Origin: Neckera pumila
Taxonomy: Eukaryota; Streptophyta; Bryopsida; Hypnales; Neckeraceae
Direction: 5' to 3'
DNA length: 64,000 bases
NCBI GenBank assembly: GCA_963969595.1
Contig: OZ018417.1
Coordinates: 18,416,501-18,480,500, forward strand
Shown here: positions 11,161 through 22,302 of the stretch, one piece after another
How the letters are laid out: the number at the start of each line of letters is the position of its first letter
How positions within the stretch are numbered: the stretch's first letter is position 1
Position numbers and translations under genes: made by a program
Notes under the pieces: model-generated
What the model was told of the DNA's origin: nothing
What the model saw: only the letters and a program-made list of their open reading frames with translations
The model's database searches: none

Positions 11161-14100
11161 GTTAATGATATGTTTGCAGTACGAGGATCTTGTCAATGCA
11201 GTGTAGTTGTGTCTTGGAATGCTCATGTAGTTTCCCGAAACTGATGCCCTGAAAATTCACTTGGGTAACTTGTCATGTGAACCCTCAATGAAACGACCCA
11301 ATAGAAAGTGGAGAATGAAATACTTCTTGGCTAGTTGAGTCCTGTGGTCCATCCAATTCAGTATGATCTCACCTCAGAAATTGCTCTTGGATGCGAACTT
11401 TCGTGTTAAGTATCGTGAATTGTATAAGTAATTGCATTTTTGATGATGTTTGTTTTGTGGAATTTTTCAGAGAGGAAGCCAAAGCTTGAGCTATTCAATT
11501 CCTGGTGTATTGATCATGCGTTCAACATTTGCCCATTCAGTAGGAAGTGGTGTTTTTGATAGGTATACCCCTGGCCATATTTTAGATTCGTCTCCATGGC
11601 TATTTTTGGGTGCAGGAGACGTGGATAAATACCGGGTCTGGGATGTGTACGAAGCCCAGAAATAGCCGTCCAGTCTGCTGAAGTCTGAGCAGGCCTGAAG
11701 AGCACCTGTACTTTCATTTTGACAGCACCTCTTCAGGATTGCATTTGTTTTGTACTCCCTATTTCGTCAGAGTGAGGTTTAGACTTCAGTGAATGCAATG
11801 CATTCTACGGTGAATGTGAATGTCCCAGTGGCAATTTCGGTTGTGGACTCTGTAATCCTCAATGTTGGACAAACTTGAACAAAGTTGTTTTGCAATTCTT
11901 TTAAAACGAGTAGTGCCACAATATTGAATTGAACATCATGTAGTGCATGATCTTTCTACTTTTTCATGACTTCTCAAGTGACTAAGGTCACTACGTCTTT
12001 TGTTGACCATTACTCAACATGATAAGTGCCATTTGGGGGACCTCAAAGTTTCTATGTCGTTGAATGTTGGGAATTGTCAGTAGAAAGTTCAATCAGATTC
12101 CCTCTCAGCATCCATTTCTTGAGGTAAGACACCCTCTTGTTCAATGACACGTTAATTTTGATATGATTCTGGACACTTGAGTTGAGGCTACTTACCTGGT
12201 GTGAGAATTTGAACTTCTACTGTAGTTTTGGTACTCGCAGGCTCTACCAGGATTTAAGCTTTTTAGTAGCAGATCGCCACTGCGTGGCAAGCTTCAGACA
12301 AGATCGACACGGAAGTTAGTATGGTGTCAATTTCTATAAATGATTGACACAATAAACATTGTACCTTTTTCTGCATTAGCGGTCAATGGAACTAAGTAGA
12401 CGAGAATAGGAACCGACATACTTTTTGAAAATCTGCTTTATTAATAGCCTTTGCTGTAAATGAGTTACTACAAAATTGTTTTAAACATAAATAACGGTTG
12501 CCTCCTAATCACTTTCTCCTTATTTGAGTTGGTTCGACATCCGAGTTTCTTTCCGAAATCTGAAGCATAATTATGAGGTCGGGAACCTGAATGAATGAAC
12601 TATCATTTGTGCCAGTGCAAGATCATCAGTGTTGGATGGATGTAAGTTGAATGATGGGATTATTAAGGACTGCAGTGCGGCATTGGAACAGAGACTTCCA
12701 AACCTTTTAGAAATTGTGCACTTCAGGTAGGCCACTTTTGTGGTCTCGATTCTTTTTGGTTGCTTGGATGGTAGAACATGGGAGCTTTACTGTAGATTAG
12801 CTTTTTCTGGCAAAATGTTTATGGAATCACAAGATATATTCACAATATAAGGTACTTGTTCATTGTTTTAAAAATATTTTTGATAGAAGTTTAGAATTTG
12901 GTGGAGTCAGAGAGAGATTAATAGTTGAATGCAGTACCCCTCATCTGGATGCTTCACGAATTCTTCTGTCAACGTAACATTGCCAGACAGAAAGAGGGTG
13001 ATATTGAAGAGATGTGAGTGTGAATCAAAGAAGCTGAATAAAGAAAAACTGATTTGTAACTCTGGTTAGAGATTATTAATTTGCGTGGCACATGTTGAAA
13101 GACATGAAACTTACTGGTCCACCTCTTACATTTTACAAGTATCATCCAAATCGTCTGATTACGAGCTCAAACATCGTGGTGTCCTCCACTTACAGTTGGA
13201 GCAGTTGGAACAGTTGGAAGTTGCCTTCTTCGTATGATTGTACCACAATCGGAAAATCAAATACCTGCAAATTTTTTATCTCTGGGCCGGGTTTCAGCTT
13301 CCTCAGGGCCGACTTCGCAAGGAAAACATTTCGGAGCAATTAATTGAAATATATCCAAGTGCACTCAAGTTCACGTATAATAAATTCAACTAAAAAAGTA
13401 ATGAATGAATGCATAAAATCATGAAAATTTGATCACCTGCAGAACTGCATTCTCTAGTACCAGGAATAATGGTGCACCACACCTTGATGCTCTCAGCCGT
13501 AAGCTTGATTGTTTCTTGTTAGGAAGAAAAGAAAGCTGAGACCAGGAACAATGGCTTTTAGTTGGAAACAAGGAACCTCCGTCGTATTCGTTAAATGGCA
13601 CATTTCAGTGAAACTAGCGCAATTTTAATGGCCCTACTAAAATCTAAAATCTAAACCGAACTCTAGTTTAGAGGCGCTTGAACGTCCAAATTTTGGAATC
13701 GGAAGCACGCCGCATTTCAACAAGCATGACCATAAACAGATATTCTTGCATTCCTGCTCGTACGCTATTTTAATTCATTGTGATATTGTCTTTAGTTTAT
13801 TATTGAAATCCCACTTGTACAGTACCGTATAACCAAATATCATTGAATCCCCCAGTGGGTACATGAGAGCATTAACCCACTGGGTAGTACATCTTAATTT
13901 CAATTCACAAAGCCATTTCCAGTTCGATAAAACTGACTGGAGTGACTGTGAATCACATTAAACATTGCTGCTTTTGTTGTTGAAAAAGTAAACAAAACTG
14001 ATCATATTGGAAGGCGGTTAATGAACTCAAGCAGGTCCGGAGCCATGGATTGTGTGGTGACATGTGAATTTGGGAGTTATGATGAACCACACCAATGGTG

Positions 14101-14343
14101 AAGCTTGTGAAGGAGGGATGATAAATCTACTACCCACTTCACATGCCAGGCAGCGCTCATCCTTCATGAGTATACGAAGTACCACTTCACATGATCCTTT
14201 CTCCCCCCCCCATTCATCACTGCTGTTGAATCTTCATCCAGCTCTTTCATCTAAGATCGCAACACCTCCACAAAAGATACCCTACACATCTCATCCAAAT
14301 CTCTCAAATCAGCCAGACGTTCATCCACTGTGCTCTCCCTCCG
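11161..14343. other. 3' flank of thioredoxin gene and intergenic DNA
   Basis: About 11161-11800 is probably 3' UTR, possibly with a spliced terminal intron (acceptor TTTTTCAG at 11470). From about 11.8 to 14.3 kb I find no gene. The open frames at 13092-13343 and 14064-14495 lack recognisable domains. A short perfect inverted repeat, CCCAGTGGGT/ACCCACTGGG, lies near 13852-13885. Confidence 0.5.
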
Positions 14344-14351
14344 TATATATA
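14344..14351 (+). promoter_or_regulatory. TATA box of the BURP gene
   Basis: TATATATA sits in a locally C-rich, less AT-rich promoter, about 30 bases before a likely start in CTTCAGTGTGCAC. It is the only strong TATA element at a sensible distance upstream of the 5'UTR exon inferred below. Confidence 0.6.
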
Positions 14352-14374
14352 CCTCCGGCCTGCCCCAGTGCCTT

Positions 14375-14676
14375 CAGTGTGCACTGTCTCCTGGGCTTCT
14401 CGGTTTGGGTCCCAATTGAACTGTTCCAATTCTTCCGAATCCTGATCTTTCATTGTAAGGATTTCAACTGCAGTCTCTGTTGCAAATCATTTTGAAGCTT
14501 TCCATTGAACTCTAATTCCTGAGGAGCTACAGATCCTGTGTCGATCCTTTTAATTAGTTGCCATGCATGCACGCTGCAATCAGAATTCGTTGATTATTTC
14601 AAAATTATTGTATAAAATTATGTATTAACTTGGGTTTTTTTGTTCTCTTTTATTACAGTCTCTTGGTCTAAACGAA
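14375..14676 (+). other. BURP gene 5' UTR with an intron
   Basis: A donor (CATT|GTAAGG, GT at 14455) and an acceptor (TTATTACAG|TC, AG ending 14658) define a 204-base intron in the leader. They leave an 18-base second leader segment before the ATG at 14677. The transcription start is inferred from the TATA box. Confidence 0.55.
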
Positions 14677-17511
14677 ATGGCTTCCAGCTCCACCTTCGCA
14701 GTGATCCTCGTCTTTGTGGTAAGCATCAGATTCTCGGATCCTTGAGCTGAATGAAAGTTAATCACTGGCATGACTTTCTCTCTCTATGCAAGTCTCTCTC
14801 TATACATGTGCGTTTGCTTGTTGCCACTTCTGCTCTTCCAAATGTTCAGATTTTTTTAAATTAGCGTTATTGCAGTTGTCAACTTTTCTCTCTCTCTCTC
14901 TCTCTCCTTATCTTCGTTGGCTTGCTTTCGATTTTTCTTTAGACATATAAAACGTCAATTTGGTTTCATTGGACGTGCTCCATGCATCATTTTGACATTC
15001 GCACATTTACGTTTAGCTTGTTGTATCAATCGATGAAATTTCAACATGTCAATGCAATTTACTACTTCAATGCAACTAAGTCTGAATTTCGATCTCTTAG
15101 AGATGTACATGCCGTTGACTTGTTGCTATAGTAAGATGTATCACTACTATATATTCAGTTTTATGAAATCAATGTTGCAATGCAAATCACGGGTGTTGCT
15201 CTGTCGGTGAGACTGACGTTCCGTCGGTGTCGGTGACACGTGCAGGCGTTGGTCGGAGTCCTGACGGCCGAGGCAGCCGGTCGCCCCAGCGGCACCCTCC
15301 AGCAGGGTTGGAACGGCGATAACGGCGATAGTATCCACGACACCAACACCGGCACCGGCACTACTGGCAGTCTCCAGCGCCTCACCATCCCCACCAACCA
15401 GGCCTCGCTCCTCCGCGCCTCCCCACTGGACGCCGACCGCACCGCCAAGTACTTGACGCAGATCAACGACAACACGCTGGGCTTCCACAGCGCGGAGTTT
15501 TGCCAGGAGGCTCAGCTGCAGTGCAGCGCCGACATGGCCATCGTGGACCCCACGCTCCGAATCTCCAAAAGTCGGTTGGTCGACCAGGAGCTGCTCCAGC
15601 GCACGAGGGACCTCGTGGACGCCACGCACGCCATGCAGTTTGACAGGAAGGACATCGTCAAGGACCGAGAGATCGAGGTGCCACTGAGTCTTCAGGATTC
15701 GTACCCGGCGGTGTCGTTCTTGCCGCAGGCGCTGGCGGAGAAGATGCCCTTTAGCAGGTACGTACAACAGATTCATACTATGATCCCTGAGGTACAGTAA
15801 CTAATATATATCTTGCCATTGACCGCACATCCCAAGTTTGAAATGGTTTAGCAGATTATTCTATGTTGCGTTGGAACTTCTTATATCTATTGATGATTGG
15901 CCCGATGATTGGTTGACTCTTAAACATTCTGACTCCAGGAAAAATGCATGGCTCCAGAATCATGTGCCTTTATGAATCCTTTACTCTTATAGTATGTGCT
16001 TCAAACTTCCATTAAGAACACTCAGCTGCATGCTTCCCCTTCATCGCAAATAGTTTTTTTCAGTGGCCTGAAGACTAAACAAACATGGGTCAAGGATTGA
16101 AGTTTTTTTAATTCTGTATTGACTTGATAAATTATTGTACGAGAATAAAATAAAAGTGTACTGTTTAGAAGGATCGGAAACTGAAACATTTCGATCCTTA
16201 CAGTATGAACAAGAATTTCTTACAATGTGGTGCGCGTATTTACCGGGTTGGGTGAGGTGGTGCATGGAAATTAACAGGGGAAGTGTGTCGGGCATGGCCT
16301 GTCTTCCCTATCATGTTGGGATTCATGGATGGCCAGAAAATTTGAGATTTTCGCTGAGTGCAGTGATTGAGTGTTTCATTATCTAATTATCTATTCTGTG
16401 ATTAACGATTTGTTTGTGTGCAGTGCCCAATTGCCGGAGCTTTTCCAGAAGCTGAGCATTCCCGCAGACTCCAACTTGGCGATCATGATGTCGCGCACCG
16501 TGGGTCAGTGCGAAGCGCAGGAGCAGGGCAAGGAGATCCGCAAGTGTGTGACCTCGTTGGAGGGCATGAAGACGTTCGTCAGCTCCAACTTGCCACAGGA
16601 CAAGCGTATTGTCGCCCTCGAGCGCTCCAGCTCCATCCCCGGTAATCCCTAAAATCCCAAATCCGAACCTTCTCATTTTGCCATGCCAGAATTGTATACC
16701 CATCTGCAAATCTCTCTCTGACTATGCAAATCTCTCTCTAGAGTTTATATCGTCAGTGTTCACTTGAATTGTTGTTGCTCTCTCTTCCAAATGCCTCAAC
16801 TAACACTTGAGATACTTCTAAATAAGCAATTCAACGCAAAGTCACGGAATTCCCAAAACCATGTCTATCTCATTGCAAATAATTCAACCCATATGCAAGA
16901 CTCTCTGTAGACTTAATATGTATCGTTTGCGTTCACCTAAACTTAGTTGTTATTGCTTTCGCTTCTACATGCCTCAACCAATACTTCAGATCGATGCTAG
17001 TAAGCAAATCCTTAAACCGAGGTCTCTTCATGTTGGATTTCTAGCTTCTTCCTTTTCTCGTGAGCTTTTTGGAAGTTTTTTTTTCCTTTTGTGAAGCTAT
17101 GGAATGATCTAGAACTGGACGACTCATCGCATTAATTCAGGCTACGTCTGCCCTCGCCCCTGTGCAGGTGCCGGCGAGTCCCGCGGCATCACCAAGGCCA
17201 AGGGCAGCAGCAGCTGGAAGGTCCTGGACACCAAGCAGTACGACCGCGCCGTGGTGTGCCGCAACAGCGTCTTCCCTTACGCCGTCTTCGAGTGCCACGA
17301 CACCAGCAAGTCGACCAGCGGCATGCGCGTCTTCCAAGTGGAGATGCAGTCTCGCAACGATGGATCCCGCATCAGCGAGGTCGCCGCATGCCATGAAAAC
17401 GCCGTCCACGCAGCAGGCACCATGGCCACCGAAAACAACAGCAACAATCCCGAGCCAGCGCAGGCCTGCCACTGGGTCACCGACAGCTTGATATGGGCCC
17501 CGGCCAACTAA
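14677..17511 (+). CDS. BURP-domain secreted protein (RD22/USP/PG-beta family)
   Basis: Exons 14677-14718, 15246-15757, 16424-16641 and 17168-17511 join in phase to 371 residues. The signal peptide is split by intron 1: MASSSTFAVILVFV then ALVGVLTAEAAG, with likely cleavage after AEAA. A variable Gly/Thr/Asn-rich linker follows (about 27-55). The BURP domain starts around FLPQALAEKMPFS (about residue 170) and includes KCVTSLEGM. It ends with the Cys-His array C288-R289, C300-H301, C332-H333 and C358-H359-W. Spacings are 10, 30 and 24. The canonical family array is CH-X10-CH-X23-27-CH-X23-26-CH-W. Here the first His is Arg, the second spacer is slightly long, and the usual Trp after the third CH is absent. 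BURP proteins are apoplastic or cell-wall proteins, some pectin-related and drought- or ABA-induced; the exact role here is unknown. Coding exons are GC-rich at third positions, unlike the surrounding DNA. Confidence 0.9.
14883..14907. repeat. (CT)n microsatellite in BURP intron 1
   Basis: A run of CT dinucleotides in the first coding intron. A nearby phrase, ATGCAAGTCTCTCTCTA (about 14787), recurs in intron 3 as ATGCAAATCTCTCTCTA (16724). Confidence 0.9.
16724..17015 (+). repeat. ~170-bp imperfect tandem duplication in BURP intron 3
   Basis: Two units start at about 16724 and 16893 (ATGCAAATCTCTCT / ATGCAAGACTCTCT) and share GTTCACTTGAATTGTTGTT-like, ATGCCTCAAC and TAAGCAA blocks in order. 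A shorter third relative lies in intron 1 near 14787-14850. This suggests intron growth by local duplication. Confidence 0.6.
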
Positions 17512-17575
17512 ACAACCTCTCTTTCACTCACCAAATCACACCAAAAAAACTCAAAACACAAAAAACTCAAAACAC

Positions 17576-17581
17576 AATAAA
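17576..17581 (+). terminator. candidate polyadenylation signal of the BURP gene
   Basis: AATAAA occurs 65 bases after the stop codon in an A-rich 3' UTR. Further AATAAA-like words occur near 17984 and 18160, so the exact end is not certain. Confidence 0.45.
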
Positions 17582-18992
17582 GGAGTGAGATCAGAAATCG
17601 TTCAACGCGGGTCGAGATCGAAGAGTTGGAAGCATATTGTACTGTGGGTGATCGACAGGGGACATGGTGTGCACGAGCTAGACCGGTGCTTGATCTGATT
17701 TTTTCTTAGACTCCAAATTCAAATTGGGGGTGGTTGCATTGTGATGATCGAGAGATAGATGTTTAGTTTTGTAAAGATGACATGGGTTGTCTTGTCCAGT
17801 TGGGAATCAATAAGACTGTTGCCGACGGCTGCAACAGCAAGTCAGATCTAGAGCTTGTTGACTGAACAATTTAGATTTGCTGATGAATCTCCACTTAATT
17901 AGCTTACTAGCAACAGGACGCGGTTCTGTTTTCGTTTTGCTAGCTAGCTATCGATCGACCTCCTTCTGTGGATTTGAGTTGTCAATAAATCAATGTCGGT
18001 AGGGGCGTTGAACAGCAGGAGGATAATAAGGAGTTGAGATTAGTGGCAGTGGTGCTTTGAGTTGTTGGTTAGGAAGCTCTAGCTGAGACATTCAGGATCT
18101 TTTGATAGTAGCCGTTCTTCGGGAGAGTACGGACCGTACTTGTGGGTGCCGTATTCTGGAATAATAAAAACTCGATCTTGTCTACTAAAATTGTTAATTT
18201 GTTCACTGTCTGGCGATAATTGTTGATTGAATTTCGCATCAATGCAAGAATTGAACCCTATTTATTCCTCGCTGCTTAGCTTTTTGTAGCACACACAAAG
18301 GGATTTTACACAGAGAAACGGAATTCATTACATAAGCTAACTTAATTACTTCAAACTCTCTGGCATTTCAATTTTACAGAGAGAAGGAATTTGAAGTGTG
18401 ACTGAGGTAGAAGCACCTGGTTGTCGACCACACCCAGTACCCAACCTGTAGGGTGCGCTGTTTCCAACCTTCGGTTGGAAATCAGGTTTGAGTGTTATTT
18501 TTCTGTCCTTTTCAAGGTTGGGACTAATATGGTTATGACACATATCCCAAAGTAGTGAGCATCCTTGACGATTGGAATTGGAAGACTCTAGACATTGTTT
18601 ACTAGTGATATGCACTTTTTGGCTCCCAAAATTCACTGTAATTTCAATTTTGAGAATTAAATTCTGAAAATTTTGCAATCTCCATATTTCCTATCTTCCT
18701 ACATGGGAAAAATTTCCACCATCTCATACGGCGCACAATCTGCTCCAAAACTCCTTAAATGATCGACTACTGGTGCTTTTACCTTATCTATGTAGAAGGT
18801 CATAGTTTCTGTTCTTATAGAGTTAATTGCAAGACTTTCAGTGACAAATGTCAACTGTGTATGGAATGTCTATCAATGTGATGCTCAAAAGTTCACACGT
18901 ACCAGAACAAATCTAGCTCTGAAACGCTCACAGCGATGGATAGCAGGCTTTCACATGGAAACATTGGCTAAGATAACAAGCTGCTGCAACAA
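17582..18992. other. intergenic, no supported gene
   Basis: This is the 3' flank of the BURP gene followed by AT-rich DNA. The open frame at 18346-18678 (minus) and the short ones after it have no recognisable domain. Confidence 0.5.
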
Positions 18993-19026
18993 ACTTGTAG
19001 CTAAAAGTAAGTTCACACTTGGTGTT

Positions 19027-19252
19027 TGTTGGGACAGCAGTCCTCTACCCGTACCACCGTAGATGGATTAATTAGAAACACTGGGTTAGTTCAGTTAGTA
19101 GCTAGTAGGTTAGTGTTAGTTGGATCACAATCAGGTTAGTTACATATCCGTTTCTTTCCCCTTCCCACAGCTCACGTATAAGCACTCACAATTTGAATTT
19201 GAATTGCACCTGTGTAGTGAACGTTTTAGACTGTCGCTTGTCATTTGCAACA
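19027..19252 (+). repeat. 5' LTR of the Copia element
   Basis: It begins TGTTGGGACAG and ends GCAACA, giving the inverted TGTTG/CAACA ends. It contains the LTR promoter and leader, and is followed with no gap by the primer-binding site. Confidence 0.97.
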
Positions 19253-19264
19253 TGGTATCAGAGC
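19253..19264 (+). promoter_or_regulatory. primer-binding site (initiator tRNA-Met)
   Basis: TGGTATCAGAGC is the standard plant Copia primer site, complementary to the 3' end of initiator methionine tRNA. It is directly adjacent to the 5' LTR. Confidence 0.95.
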
Positions 19265-19708
19265 CCCGAGGGGACAATCCTCTTTCCGTTCGTTTTCTTT
19301 CGAGGAGTTCACTTTGAAGACGCAAAATAGTGAGCACGAGTAATGCAGGATAGCTTCCAATCTGTTTTAAATCGCATTTGTTTGTTGTGCACATGAGAGA
19401 GAGAGATATACAAGAATAGCTAATCCATTTTTGAATTCTGTTTTGCTTGCTGTGTGCATTAAAGAGAGAGACAAACTTAACATGTTCAGTATTAGTAGCC
19501 TGGCAAACCAATCGACTCAGAAATTTCATATTTGTGATTTAAGTAGCGGTTTCACACAAGTCCCAACATCGATTTCAGGAGTTCAGGCCTCCAAGCCATC
19601 GCACGAACAACCACCTAGGAATCAACATTATTAGCAGAAACAGTCAGTAACAGTCAACGTTATTAGCATAGTTACCTTCTTTCTCGCACCTTATATACCT
19701 CAGCAAAC

Positions 19709-20640
19709 ATGTCCACATCTGACGTTCTGGCCGATGGTCACAAGCTTACCGCAACAAACTATCAGACATGAAAGACCCGCTATAGGCTCCTCCTCATGAA
19801 AGAAAATACTTGGAAATACGTGGACCCAGTGGGCAACAACCGACCTGTCATAAATGAGTCTGAGGACATAGCAAGAGGACGTGCCAAAGCACTTTATTCT
19901 ATCACAATGTCTTGTTGCGAATCAATTTTCAACGAGCTTTCCGAAGTTAATGATCCGAGAGTTGCTTGGAACACGTTACAGGAGAGATTTGAGAGGACCA
20001 ATAATGCATCAAGATTGATGCTATTAGACAGGTTAAACTCCATCAGGCTACTGGAAGGTGGGTCCATAAGCGAATACATTGGCAAGATTCAGGAATTAAA
20101 GTTGCAGTTGAAAGGCGTGGGTCACACAGTTTCTAAAACTGACCTTGTTGAACGCATGCTGAACACATTACCACCAAGCTACAAAGTGGTCTATAACCAA
20201 GTCAGCACCCTCACAAGCATGTCGAGGTTGGAGCACGTGACCACTTTGCTATGGCAACACAAGCAAAGGATGCAATTCCGTCAGTCTAGCACTAATCTAC
20301 TGGTTCCCTAGCACACCGAGGCGTTAGCAACGTGCTTTCAACATCACAGAACTCAAGCTAGCGGGTCTACCTTCAGACCACCGTACCCTCCACAGCGATA
20401 CTCACCGGTCGGACCTACTTACAATCAGTCCTACGCGCCGCCCCATATTTGCAATTGGTGCGGCTTGGAAGGGCATTTCATGCGGGACTGCCACAAGCTT
20501 GCACACGAGCTCGCCAGGAGGATGCATGCGCGACAGACCAACCCGCAGAGTATGGGGAGAGGGCGCAATACACCCACATTTCAAGCAAACGTCTTGATCC
20601 AGGACTTGGACGAGCCTCACATAGAGTGGGATAATACCGT
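19709..20640 (+). pseudogene. Copia gag, broken
   Basis: The frame opens at the ATG at 19709 (MSTSDVLADGHKL). It meets a TGA at 19769-19771, where Copia gag proteins usually have Trp in an NYxxW context, and a TAG at 20309-20311. In between is a typical UBN2-like gag core (KALYSITMSCCESIFNEL, AWNTLQERFERTN, RLNSIRLLEGGSISEYI). Beyond the second stop, in the same frame, is a CX2CX4HX4C zinc knuckle (20450-20491: CNWCGLEGHFMRDC). This protein would form the virus-like particle; as it stands only fragments could be made. Confidence 0.92.
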
Positions 20641-21352
20641 CCCAAACTTTGATGCAATGACAAATGACATCCACGGCGTCGACCCAAACACCCCAAGATC
20701 ATGGATTATCGACTCCAGGTGCTCACAGCACGTGAGCGGTGACATGCATCAATTTGCCCAGTTAGAGATAGCACCTAGCTCAGTGAAGGTACAAACAGCC
20801 GGACAACAACTTCTCTCAGTTGAGGGCAAGGGCAGTGTTAATTTTGGAAACAACGATGAAATAAAAATTAATGAAGTGTACTTTGTGCCTGGTCTCTCTT
20901 TCAACCTGTTGTCAGTTGGGATTATTGCTGATCTAGGCCTAACAATTGTCTTTGACAACAAGGAGTGTCTCGTATATCAAGGTGCAGAAAACATTGTAGG
21001 CCGAGGGAAACGCGACCTAGAGACGAGGCTCTATCGATATATAGTCCCTAATCCAAAATTCAAAGTCTGTGCGGTGGCATCATCTTCAGTCGCTCATCTA
21101 TGGCACCAAAGACTAGGTCATCTGAACTTTCAGAGTCTTAGGTCTATGGGTACTCACAACGATGCAAAGGGCGTTCCACTCATCTCTAGTTCCCACGATG
21201 TTTGCGAGAGCTGTTCTACCGGCAAGCAAACACAAACACCGGAACCCAAAGTTGCTTCATGTTCCCATGCTAAAGAACCGTTGGCGCTCATACACTCCGA
21301 ACTATGTTGTGAGATACGGCCCATATTGTTAGGGGAAACTCATACTTCGTGA
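20641..21352 (+). pseudogene. Copia protease and integrase zinc-finger part, broken
   Basis: The frame is continuous with gag. The protease active-site region reads WIIDSRCSQH; the catalytic Asp-Ser-Gly of the family has Arg in place of Gly. The typical flap and tail follow (VKVQTAGQQ, YFVPGLSFNLLSVG). The GAG-pre-integrase HHCC motif follows (HLWHQRLGHLNFQ ... CESCSTGK). The frame ends with a TGA at 21350, caused by a one-base shift around 21340, and the integrase core continues in another frame. The Asp expected in the first catalytic position (HSDxC in relatives) is Glu here. Confidence 0.9.
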
Positions 21353-22302
21353 CCTTCACAGACGATTACTCTCGATTCACTTGGGTTTATCTCATGAAGC
21401 ACAAGTCTAAAACACTGAGGTACTTCCGATACTTCAAAGCGGCAGTTGAGTTTGCTTTTAGAAACAAGATCAAAGTGCTTCGAAGTGACAAAGGGGGCGA
21501 ATTTCTCTCAAATGAATTTCAGAGTTTTTTCCAAGAAGCAGGAATTCATCATGAGTTGATACAAGCGTACACCCCACATCAGAACAAAGTCAGCGAAAGG
21601 AAAAACAGAACCCTACGTGACAAGGCACGCTCAATGACATTCGATGCACAAACGCCGCTCTTTCTCTGGTCGGAGGCGGTCAACACCGCAAATTACCTCA
21701 CCAATCGCTCACCTACTTGGGCTAACTTGGGCACTAGTCCGTTTCAAAGACTACACAACACCGTACTTGAGCTGCATCACCTTCGCGTCTTCGGTTGCGT
21801 TGCTTTTCTTCACGTACCTGCAAAACAAAGAGTCAAGTTGGACGAGCGGAGTTTCAAGTGCATCATGGTCGGCTACTCCAAGTGTACCAAAGGCTATTGA
21901 TTATATCACCCAGAGGCACGGACGATCAAGACCAGCAATGACGTAAAATTTATCGAAGCACAATTCTAGTCTTCTCCCTGTAGTACTCCAACCGTACTGA
22001 GCGTTTCAATTGAGGCACTCCCAGAGAAATCAGCCGTGATTGAGGTATTGGATCCCATTCTAATGCCGCCATGTTTCAATAGCCACAGCCCCACGTTGGA
22101 GCATGATGCCACAGTAACTGACCCCACCACCATCCCTGATCCATCCTCACCATCAGATCACCAAGACTTGCATGGTGCTGCCACTTTGCCTCAACTCCAA
22201 GCACCAGCTCAACCGCCTGGTTCCCCCATCGAGACCCCACCTTCTCAGAGTAGCCCACCAGGACCACGACACTCGAACCGACTCAAGTTCCCCAGTTGCT
22301 AA
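21349..22302 (+). pseudogene. Copia integrase core and linker, broken
   Basis: The core opens TFTDDYSRFTWVYLMKHKS and keeps the second Asp (VLRSDKGGEF) and the catalytic Glu (VSERKNRTL). The post-core part FGCVAFLHVPAKQR ... KGY ends at a TGA (21898-21900). A TAG follows at 21967, then a Pro/Ser-rich linker ending at a TAA (22300-22302), all in one frame. The enzyme would have inserted the cDNA. Confidence 0.9.

Noticed and set aside
14064..14495. 143-codon open frame upstream of the BURP gene
   Set aside because: It runs through the TATA box and the 5'UTR donor site, and the composition is promoter-like with no domain.
15147..15776. 209-codon minus-strand open frame
   Set aside because: Shadow of the GC-rich BURP exon 2. 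The plus strand has correct splice sites and a signal peptide.
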